64,000 nt of DNA. Origin: Rhodospirillales bacterium (GTDB taxonomy: Bacteria; Pseudomonadota; Alphaproteobacteria; SP197). The position numbers were made by a program, and so were the translations under genes. A model generated the notes under the pieces. That model worked only from the letters and a program-made list of their open reading frames with translations. It was not told the origin of the DNA and made no database searches. The DNA lies in contig JACONG010000010.1 of NCBI GenBank assembly GCA_014323865.1, positions 124,001-188,000 of the forward strand. The letters are read 5' to 3'. This document shows positions 56,923 to 64,000 of this stretch, one piece after another (position 1 is the stretch's first letter; every line of letters starts with the position of its first letter).

Positions 56923-58455
56923 ATGCAGGATGTCATCGGCGAGCTTGAAGAGCGCCGTTCGCTCGCGCGCCTGGGTGGCGGCGAGAAACGCATCGCCAAC
57001 CAGCATGCCAAAGGCAAGCTGACCGCGCGGGAACGGATAGAACTCCTGCTCGATGAAGGGTCCTTCGAGGAATGGGACATGTTCATGGAGCACCGCTGCG
57101 CCGAGTTCGGCATGGAGCAGCAGAAGGTGCCCGGCGACGGCGTGGTGACCGGCTGGGGAACCGTGAACGGCCGCCTCGTGTTCGTGTTCAGCCAGGATTT
57201 CACGGTGTTCGGCGGTTCGCTGTCGGATAGCCATGCGCTCAAGATCTGCAAGATCATGGATCGCGCGATGCAGGTCGGCGCGCCGGTGATTGGCCTCAAC
57301 GACAGCGGCGGCGCGCGCATTCAGGAGGGCGTGGATTCGCTTGCGGGCTATGCAGAGGTGTTCCAGCGCAACGTGCTGGCCTCGGGCGTCGTACCGCAGA
57401 TCTCGGTCATCATGGGCCCATGTGCGGGCGGTGCGGTCTATTCGCCCGCCATGACCGACTTCATCTTCATGGTGAAGGACACGTCCTACATGTTTGTCAC
57501 CGGCCCCGACGTCGTGAAGACCGTGACCCATGAGGTCGTGACCCAAGAGGAACTGGGCGGTGCAACGACCCACACGTCGAAGTCGGGTGTCGCCGATCTG
57601 GCCTTCGAGCACGATGTCGAGGCCCTGGCCGAAGTGCGCCGGTTTGTCGATTTCCTGCCGTCGTCGAACCGCGACACGGCAGCCGTGCTGGAGACCGAGG
57701 ATCCGACCGACCGGCCGGAGATGTCGCTTGACAACCTGGTGCCTGCGAACCCGAACAGGCCCTACGACATGAAGGAACTGATCCTGAAGGTGGTCGACGA
57801 GGGCCATTTCTTCGAGATCCAGCCTTCGCACGCGGCCAACATCATCGTCGGCTTCGCTCGCATGGAGGGCCATACCGTCGGCATCGTCGCCAACCAGCCG
57901 ATGGTGCTGGCCGGCTGCCTCGACATCGACGCCGCGCGGAAGGCCGCGCGCTTCGTGCGTTTCTGCGACTGCTTCAACATCCCGATCGTCACCTTCGTCG
58001 ACGTACCCGGTTTCCTGCCGGGTACGGCCCAGGAGTACAACGGCATCATCAAGCACGGTGCCAAGCTGCTTTACGCCTATGCCGAGGCGACCGTGCCCAA
58101 GGTCACCTGCATCACGCGCAAGGCCTACGGCGGTGCCTATGTCGTCATGGCGTCCAAGCACCTGCGCGGCGACGTGAACTATGCCTGGCCGACCTCGGAG
58201 ATCGCGGTCATGGGCTCGAAGGGCGCGGTGGAGATCATCTTCCGGGCCGACATCGGCGACGACGAGAAGATCGAGGCGCGGACCCAGGAGTACCAGGAGC
58301 GTTTCGCCAATCCCTTCGTCGCCGCCCAGCGCGGCTTCATCGACGAAGTGATCATGCCCCACAACACCCGCCGTCGGCTCTGCGGTGCGCTCAGGATGCT
58401 GCGGGGCAAGGAGCTCGAAAATCCGTGGAAGAAGCACGATAATATTCCGCTCTGA
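56923..58455 (+). CDS. pccB: Propionyl-CoA carboxylase beta subunit (carboxyltransferase)
   Basis: 510 residues, standard length. [20 protein letters not shown], acyl-CoA pocket [37 protein letters not shown], and C-terminal [20 protein letters not shown] and [20 protein letters not shown]. It transfers CO2 from biotin to propionyl-CoA, making methylmalonyl-CoA. Followed 16 bp later by pccA. The product feeds the succinate pathway, useful for odd-chain fats, branched amino acids or C3 products from acrylate. Confidence 0.95.
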   Translation: MQDVIGELEERRSLARLGGGEKRIANQHAKGKLTARERIELLLDEGSFEEWDMFMEHRCAEFGMEQQKVPGDGVVTGWGTVNGRLVFVFSQDFTVFGGSLSDSHALKICKIMDRAMQVGAPVIGLNDSGGARIQEGVDSLAGYAEVFQRNVLASGVVPQISVIMGPCAGGAVYSPAMTDFIFMVKDTSYMFVTGPDVVKTVTHEVVTQEELGGATTHTSKSGVADLAFEHDVEALAEVRRFVDFLPSSNRDTAAVLETEDPTDRPEMSLDNLVPANPNRPYDMKELILKVVDEGHFFEIQPSHAANIIVGFARMEGHTVGIVANQPMVLAGCLDIDAARKAARFVRFCDCFNIPIVTFVDVPGFLPGTAQEYNGIIKHGAKLLYAYAEATVPKVTCITRKAYGGAYVVMASKHLRGDVNYAWPTSEIAVMGSKGAVEIIFRADIGDDEKIEARTQEYQERFANPFVAAQRGFIDEVIMPHNTRRRLCGALRMLRGKELENPWKKHDNIPL

Positions 58456-58471
58456 GAATGGACCAGACAAA

Positions 58472-60457
58472 ATGTTCAGAAAAATTCTCATTGCGAATCG
58501 CGGCGAGATCGCCTGCCGGGTCATCAGGACCTGCCGCAGGATGGGGATCGCCACCGTGGCGGTCTATTCGGAGGCCGATGACGGTGCGCTGCATGTCCGT
58601 ATGGCCGACGAGGCGGTCTATCTGGGGCCGCCGCCGCCCGGACAGAGCTACCTGCTGATCGACAGGATCGCCCAGGCGATCAGGGAAACCGGCGCCGAGG
58701 CGGTGCATCCGGGCTTTGGTTTCCTGTCGGAGAACGCGCAGTTCGTGAAGGCGGTCGAGGACGCGGGCGCTGTTTTTATCGGCCCACCGGTCGGTGCCGT
58801 GGCCGCCATGGGCGACAAGATCGAGTCCAAGAAGATCGCCCGGGAGGCCGGGGTCAACGTCATTCCCGGTGTCATGGCGGAGATCGACGATCCCGACGAG
58901 GCCGTGAAGATCGCCCAGCAGATCGGTTATCCCGTCATGGTCAAGGCCGCCGCGGGCGGTGGCGGCAAGGGCATGCGTGTCGTTGACGGCGACGACGAGG
59001 CGCGTGAGGGCTTCCGCGCGGCCCGTTCGGAGGCTGAGACGTCGTTCGGCGACGGCCGGGTCTTCCTCGAGAAGTTCATCGAGAATCCCCGTCATATCGA
59101 AATTCAGCTCATGGCCGACGGCCACGGCAATGTCATCTGGCTCAACGAGCGCGAATGTTCGATCCAGCGCCGCCACCAGAAGGTCGTTGAGGAGGCGCCG
59201 AGCCCGCTTCTGGATGCCGAGACCCGGCGCATCATGGGTGAGCAGGCCTGCGCCCTGGCGCGTGCCGTGGACTACCGTTCCGCAGGTACCGTGGAGTTTG
59301 TGTCTGATCAGGACAAGAACTTCTATTTCCTCGAAATGAATACAAGATTGCAGGTCGAGCATCCGGTGACGGAGATGATCACCGGTCTCGATCTGGTCGA
59401 ACAGATGATCCGTGTCGCGGCGGGCGAGACGCTTGCCTTCACCCAGGACGACGTCGGCATTGACGGCTGGGCCATGGAGGCCCGGATCTATGCCGAGGAT
59501 CCCTATCGCGGTTTCCTGCCGTCGATCGGGCGGCTGAGCCGTTACCGGACGCCAGAGGAGAGCGCGACGGTGCGGATCGACAGCGGGGTCGAGGAGGGCT
59601 CCGAGGTCACCATGTTCTACGATCCCATGATTGCGAAGCTGGTGGTGCATGGCCCTGATCGCGCGGCCGTGGTTGTGGCGATGCAGGAGGCACTCAACGG
59701 CTTCCAGGTTCGTGGTGTGCGTCACAACATCGACTTTCTCGGCGCGATCATGCGCGACGCGCGCTTCCAGAGTGGCGCTCTGACCACCGCATTTGTCGAT
59801 GAAACCTGGCCTGACGGATTCTCCGGTGCCGATTTCGGCGAACGCCAAAAGAAGGTGATGGCGGGCGTCGGCCTGCTGGCCCATCTCACGGTGCTGGCCC
59901 GTGATCGTGGCATTTCCGGCACCTTGGATGGCCCTGTCGCCGTACCCGATCGCTGGATGGCCCGGTTCTCGGATGATCATGTCCACGCCTCGGCCCGACT
60001 GGTGACCGGTGGACTCGATATGACGGTCGATTCCGGCCCCGTTGCTGTGCGTGGTGCATGGCGGCCCGGGCAGACCCTGTTCGAGGGCACGGTCGACAGC
60101 GAGCCGGCGACTGTTCAGATCGAACGCCACGGTACGCATTGGCATCTGGTCCACGCCGGGGTCAGCGACAGCGTCGTCATCATGTCCGAGAAGGCAGAGA
60201 CGCTGCTGGCGCGGATGCCGGAGAAGGAGCCGGTCGACACCACCTCAATGGTGCTCTCGCCCATGCCCGGCATGATCGTCGATGTGCTGGTCAACGAAGG
60301 CGACAGGGTGGAGGCCGGACAGGCTCTCGCCATCGTCGATGCCATGAAGATGGAGAACATCCTGCGCGCCGAGCGTTCGGGTGAGATCGGCAAGGTGCAC
60401 ACGGCCAGGGGCGACTCGGTCGCGGTCGACCAGTTGCTGCTGGAATTTGCTGCCTGA
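58472..60457 (+). CDS. pccA: Propionyl-CoA carboxylase alpha subunit (biotin carboxylase with carrier)
   Basis: 661 residues from ATG 58472; the open frame extends upstream only as an overlap with pccB. Biotin carboxylase: FRKILIANRGEIACRVIRTC, ATP-grasp loop AAGGGGKGMRVVDGDDEA, ERECSIQRRHQKVVEEAPSP, FYFLEMNTRLQVEHPVTEMI. The C-terminal biotinyl domain ends with VDAMKMENILRAERSGEI, where the Lys of MKM carries biotin. It carboxylates biotin using ATP and bicarbonate for PccB. Intact. Confidence 0.95.
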   Translation: MFRKILIANRGEIACRVIRTCRRMGIATVAVYSEADDGALHVRMADEAVYLGPPPPGQSYLLIDRIAQAIRETGAEAVHPGFGFLSENAQFVKAVEDAGAVFIGPPVGAVAAMGDKIESKKIAREAGVNVIPGVMAEIDDPDEAVKIAQQIGYPVMVKAAAGGGGKGMRVVDGDDEAREGFRAARSEAETSFGDGRVFLEKFIENPRHIEIQLMADGHGNVIWLNERECSIQRRHQKVVEEAPSPLLDAETRRIMGEQACALARAVDYRSAGTVEFVSDQDKNFYFLEMNTRLQVEHPVTEMITGLDLVEQMIRVAAGETLAFTQDDVGIDGWAMEARIYAEDPYRGFLPSIGRLSRYRTPEESATVRIDSGVEEGSEVTMFYDPMIAKLVVHGPDRAAVVVAMQEALNGFQVRGVRHNIDFLGAIMRDARFQSGALTTAFVDETWPDGFSGADFGERQKKVMAGVGLLAHLTVLARDRGISGTLDGPVAVPDRWMARFSDDHVHASARLVTGGLDMTVDSGPVAVRGAWRPGQTLFEGTVDSEPATVQIERHGTHWHLVHAGVSDSVVIMSEKAETLLARMPEKEPVDTTSMVLSPMPGMIVDVLVNEGDRVEAGQALAIVDAMKMENILRAERSGEIGKVHTARGDSVAVDQLLLEFAA

Positions 60458-60768
60458 GGGTCGCGCGAGCGGCCGGGTCCTCATGGTCCATCCCGCCCCG
60501 TACTGAAGGTGACGTCAACGCGATGCACCATCTGTCGGTCAATCACAACGTCCCGATGGTTGGTGTCGACTGTCTGCCAGCCATGGGAGCAAAGGTGTTT
60601 GGAGTGCTTTTTGACGTACTCGACGGCAAAGGTATTCCGACCCGGCGGCGAAGGTTCAATCCGTAGCAACGCCCCATATCTGCCTCCCGAAGCCCCTGCG
60701 GGTAGAGAATCATCTGGTGGAACGAATGGGAATCCCCGTGTTCGATTCAGATCAGGAAAGAAGGCCCT
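60458..60768. other. Intergenic region after pccA with a small reverse-strand frame
   Basis: 311 bp. A reverse frame of 62 codons (60481-60669) has a natural-looking composition (FAVEYVKKHSKHLCSHGWQT, VVIDRQMVHRVDVTF) but no family I recognise and no clear ribosome site; it may be a gene fragment. No terminator or promoter could be fixed. Confidence 0.35.
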
Positions 60769-62304
60769 TCAGCTGGCGGCTTTTTTGGGCGCGAGTGTTG
60801 CCAGCCTTTGTTCGACGTTGACCGGCATATCGAGCGCACGGCCGAGCGAGGCGGCGTAGCGTTCGATCCTGTCGAAGGACGCGATCACCGCGTCGGGGCC
60901 GATCGCGAGCAACAGACTGTCGTCCGAGCGTTCCAAAGGCGTCTTGTCGAGCACGTGGCCACGACCGGCGCAGATCTCAAGGGCCAGCCGGAGGGCCTTG
61001 CCCAGTGCCTTGGCCTCTCCGATCCCGTCCTCGTCGAGCAGGCTTCGACATCCGGCGGCTTCGCCGGAGCCGGCCGAACCGCCGTAACGAACGAACACGG
61101 TGAGTGCCAGAAGGGCGCGCTGTTCGTGGTCCAGAACGGACCAGGGCATGCGCAGAATGCGGCTGAGCGCCTGTTCGGCGCGGTACTCCGGGTGCTCGTT
61201 CCAGCCGATGTCAGCCAGGATGCAGGCCGCCCGAACGAGACGTGTGTCGACCTCCACGAATTGGGAGGCAAGCGGCATGAGCCAGGCTTCAAGGGCGCCG
61301 GAGGGGTCGGAGAAGCGGCGATGCTGGCCGGCCAGTTCGCGGCAGGCGGACAGCAGAGGATCTTCCAACTGGATCGCGCGATCCAGCATGCGGAAATGAT
61401 GGCCCTCGCGAAGGCCGTGCGCCGAGAACACCAACTCGTTGGGCTTGAGCACGGTGAGGACCCGTTCCAGCGCGATCGCACCCCACGGCAGCGTCTCGGC
61501 ACGTTTCGCCGACACCGTGCGGATGCGGGCGATGGTCTCGCTGCCGAGGTGTTCGAGCATTCCGGCGAAGTCGCGCGCCTCGCGACGAGCCATGCGATAG
61601 CCATGCACGACCTGCAGCGGATAGTCCTGCTGTGCCATGTGAAGCCGGGCGACGGCACGCCAGGCACCACCGACCGCATAAAACGGCAGGCCGATCCAGT
61701 CGCGCAGCCAATCAACCTTCGCGAGGGCCTTGTCGATCACGCGGGTGGCGTCACCGAGTTCGCCACCTGTCCGTTCGATCAGGCGCAGCGGACCGATGTC
61801 GAGCGAGGACTGTCCGATGATGGTGCCGTTCCTGAGGGCGACCAGTTCCAGGCTGCCGCCGCCCAGATCGCCGATCACGCCTGTGACATCGGGCACAGCC
61901 GACACCACGCCCAGTGCGGACAGGCGTGCCTCCTCGTCACCGCTCAGGACCGTGACGATCGATCCGGTCTTCGCTTCGACGGTGCGGCAGAAGTCATCGC
62001 CGTTCCCGGCGCTGCGCACGCCTGCGGTGGCGAGCAGGGCAAGGTCGGCCACGGGCACGTCATGGGCCGTCCGGACCAGGGCATCGACGGCGTCCACGGC
62101 CTGCCAGAAGAGCGAGTCGCTGAACCGGCCCGAGCGTTCGACATCGGTGCCCAGGCCGATCACGGCCTTGCGGTTGACGATGGGCAGCGGCGCACGACTC
62201 AAACGGTCGTAGACCACCAGGCGGATCGAGTTCGAGCCGATGTCGACGATGCCGAGCCTGTGGCCCGATGTCCCGACCAGCTCTGGCGTGAAGCGCGAAC
62301 TCAT
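60769..62304 (-). CDS. ppx: Ppx/GppA exopolyphosphatase
   Basis: 511 residues. Actin-like ATPase fold: [16 protein letters not shown] (phosphate 1 loop), [18 protein letters not shown] (phosphate 2), [16 protein letters not shown], and a C-terminal HD-like domain ([20 protein letters not shown]). It removes terminal phosphates from polyphosphate and/or converts pppGpp to ppGpp. Its start overlaps the ppk1 stop by 4 bp, the usual ppk-ppx operon. C-terminus ends in a basic tail (LAPKKAAS). Confidence 0.95.
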   Translation of the reverse strand: MSSRFTPELVGTSGHRLGIVDIGSNSIRLVVYDRLSRAPLPIVNRKAVIGLGTDVERSGRFSDSLFWQAVDAVDALVRTAHDVPVADLALLATAGVRSAGNGDDFCRTVEAKTGSIVTVLSGDEEARLSALGVVSAVPDVTGVIGDLGGGSLELVALRNGTIIGQSSLDIGPLRLIERTGGELGDATRVIDKALAKVDWLRDWIGLPFYAVGGAWRAVARLHMAQQDYPLQVVHGYRMARREARDFAGMLEHLGSETIARIRTVSAKRAETLPWGAIALERVLTVLKPNELVFSAHGLREGHHFRMLDRAIQLEDPLLSACRELAGQHRRFSDPSGALEAWLMPLASQFVEVDTRLVRAACILADIGWNEHPEYRAEQALSRILRMPWSVLDHEQRALLALTVFVRYGGSAGSGEAAGCRSLLDEDGIGEAKALGKALRLALEICAGRGHVLDKTPLERSDDSLLLAIGPDAVIASFDRIERYAASLGRALDMPVNVEQRLATLAPKKAAS

Positions 62305-64000
62305 CCCTGGCTGTTGGCCGCCACGTTGCCGCGCCGAATCTGCTTCTGCAGCGCGCTGCCCCGGCCCGACAGGCTCGGGTTGATCATGAAGAATCGGTGG
62401 GCGCTGAAGGCGCTCTCGTCGCTTGTCAGCCGGGTGTAGCTGCCCTCCGCATCGAGCATCCAGGAGTGCGCGACATCGCGCAGGTTGGCGATCATGATCT
62501 GATCGAGCACCTGGCGGTGCACCGTGGCGTTGTTGATCGGCACCATGGTCTCGACCCTGCGGTCGATATTGCGCGGCATCCAGTCCGCCGACGAGACGAA
62601 GACCTTGGCCCTGGGCGAGGGCAGGGACTGCCCGTCGGCAAAACAGAAGATGCGCGAGTGTTCGAGGAAACGGCCGACGATACTCTTGACCCTGATCGTC
62701 TCCGACAGACCCGGCACGCCCGGACGCAGGCAGCAGATGCCGCGGATTACGAGCTCAATCGGCACGCCGGCCTGGGAGGCCTCATAGAGCAGGTCGATCA
62801 GATCGGGATCGACGAGCGAGTTCATCTTGCACCAGATACCCGCCGGTTTGCCGTTGCACGCATTGTCGGCCTCGCAACGAATCAGCGCGGTCAGTTCGTC
62901 GCGCATGCTCAGCGGTGCCACCACCACGGCCTCGAAGTTGCGCGGGCGGATGTAGCCGGTGAGGTAGTTGAAAATCCGGTTGGCGTCGCGACACAGCGCC
63001 GGATCGGCCGTGAAGAGCGAAAGATCGGTATAAATCTTGGCCGTGATCGGATGGTAGTTGCCGGTGCCGTAGTGGACGTAGCTCGTCAGGCGTCCGCTCT
63101 CGCGGCGCACAACGAGTGACATTTTGGAGTGCGTCTTGAGATCGACGAAGCCATAGACGATCTGCGCGCCGGCACGCTCCAGATCGCGGGCCCAGCGGAT
63201 GTTCGCTTCCTCGTCGAAACGGGCCTTGAGCTCGACCACGGCCGTGACCGATTTGCCGGCCTCGGCCGCCTCAATCAGCGCCTTGACGATCGGTGAGCCC
63301 TCGCTGGTCCGGTAGAGCGTCTGCTTGATCGCGACGACGGCGGGGTCCCGTGCGGCCTGCTGCACGAACTGCACGACGACATCGAAGCTCTCATAGGGAT
63401 GATGAACGATGATGTCCTTGGCCCGGATGGCATCGAAGCAGTTGCCGCCGAAGTCCCGGATGCGTTCCGGGAAACGTGCGGCATAGGGTTCGAACAGCAG
63501 GTCGGGTCGGTCACCCACGATGAGTTGGCTGAGATCGGCGAGACCCAGCTCGCCCGTGACCTCGGTGACGTCATCGGGATCGATCAGCAGGCGATCCATC
63601 AGCAGGCGGCGCAGCTCGTCGGGCATTTCCCGGTCGACCACGAGATCGATCACACTGCCGCGGCGGCGGCGCTTGAGCGCGGACTCGAAATGGCGGACGA
63701 GGTCTTCCGACTCCTCGTCGATCTCGATCTCGCTGTCGCGGACGACGCGGAAGTAACCGAGGCCGAGCAGGCGGAAGCCCGGGAAGAGCCGCTTCAGATG
63801 CATGCGCACCGCCTGCTCAAGCGGTAGGAAACGATGAATGTTGCCGGGCATGCGGATGAACCGATCGGTCTGCTGCGGCAGACGAATGATGGCGTAGACC
63901 GGTTCGTCCTGCCTGGCGCGATGGAACTTCAGGACCAGGCCGAAGCCGAAGTTCGGGATGAACGGAAAGGGATGCGCCGGGTCGATCGCCATGGGCGTCA
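62301..64000 (-). CDS. ppk1: Polyphosphate kinase 1, 5' end beyond the window
   Basis: At least 566 residues are visible; the frame is open to the right edge, so the N-terminal about 130-150 residues are missing. Middle-domain and catalytic motifs: [60 protein letters not shown], the phosphorylated His in [35 protein letters not shown] and the second HKD-like site [17 protein letters not shown]. It makes polyphosphate reversibly from ATP at the membrane. Overlaps ppx by 4 bp. Confidence 0.96.
   Translation of the reverse strand, partial: TPMAIDPAHPFPFIPNFGFGLVLKFHRARQDEPVYAIIRLPQQTDRFIRMPGNIHRFLPLEQAVRMHLKRLFPGFRLLGLGYFRVVRDSEIEIDEESEDLVRHFESALKRRRRGSVIDLVVDREMPDELRRLLMDRLLIDPDDVTEVTGELGLADLSQLIVGDRPDLLFEPYAARFPERIRDFGGNCFDAIRAKDIIVHHPYESFDVVVQFVQQAARDPAVVAIKQTLYRTSEGSPIVKALIEAAEAGKSVTAVVELKARFDEEANIRWARDLERAGAQIVYGFVDLKTHSKMSLVVRRESGRLTSYVHYGTGNYHPITAKIYTDLSLFTADPALCRDANRIFNYLTGYIRPRNFEAVVVAPLSMRDELTALIRCEADNACNGKPAGIWCKMNSLVDPDLIDLLYEASQAGVPIELVIRGICCLRPGVPGLSETIRVKSIVGRFLEHSRIFCFADGQSLPSPRAKVFVSSADWMPRNIDRRVETMVPINNATVHRQVLDQIMIANLRDVAHSWMLDAEGSYTRLTSDESAFSAHRFFMINPSLSGRGSALQKQIRRGNVAANSQG

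Overview
The window looks like a GC-rich alphaproteobacterial chromosome segment. The clearest lineage markers are the gene order rarA-crcB-rluA-HAD-ATP12 chaperone (ATP12 chaperones belong to alphaproteobacteria and mitochondria), a HutF-type histidine pathway, a four-subunit sarcosine oxidase and several MttB-family methyltransferase paralogues. No rRNA, phage integrase or insertion sequence was recognised. There is one tRNA (Pro, CGG).

Layout. 1-868: end of an oligopeptide-type ABC ATPase, then a frameshifted secreted-protein remnant. 1.8-18.6 kb: a methylated-amine/onium catabolic block with sarcosine oxidase soxBDAG, an MttB-family methyltransferase, a GST, an FAD/GcvT dehydrogenase of the dimethylglycine/sarcosine dehydrogenase type, a DUF1007-NicO metal uptake pair, a second MttB, and two tandem M24-fold genes that carry the residues of the DMSP lyase DddP. 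18.7-23.9 kb: orphan MT-A70 DNA methyltransferase; an XRE-GFA-PhnD-like operon divergent from a fatty acid desaturase; an AbrB-family membrane protein. 23.99-33.94 kb: a subtype I-G (formerly I-U) CRISPR-Cas locus with nine 36-bp repeats, cas2, a cas4-cas1 fusion, csb2, csb1, a Cas8-like subunit and cas3. The csb1 (Cas7 backbone) gene contains an in-frame TAA, so interference may be lost while the adaptation genes stay open. 34.06-37.2 kb: two more MttB paralogues, giving four in the window. 37.3-44.3 kb: histidine utilisation genes hutH, hutF, hutI and hutU on alternating strands, with a YHS-domain protein. 44.4-48.6 kb: a second NicO transporter followed by a decayed stretch with remnants of a DUF6969-like gene and a class III nucleotide cyclase, a Sel1/SPOR protein, and a candidate structured small RNA that ends in a strong intrinsic terminator. 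48.7-52.4 kb: FIST protein, DUF3179 protein, class III aminotransferase, tRNA-Pro. 53-60.5 kb: housekeeping run rarA, crcB, rluA-type synthase, a HAD gene with an internal deletion, ATP12 chaperone, propionyl-CoA carboxylase pccB/pccA. 60.8-64 kb: ppx and the C-terminal part of ppk1.

How the genes may work together (inference): demethylation of glycine betaine-like compounds would pass through dimethylglycine and sarcosine to glycine, with the GcvT domains passing one-carbon units to folate. The DddP-like pair suggests that DMSP or a related onium osmolyte is also used, and propionyl-CoA carboxylase could take C3 products further. The hut genes feed histidine carbon and nitrogen to glutamate. 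The picture is a heterotroph living on osmolytes and amino acids.
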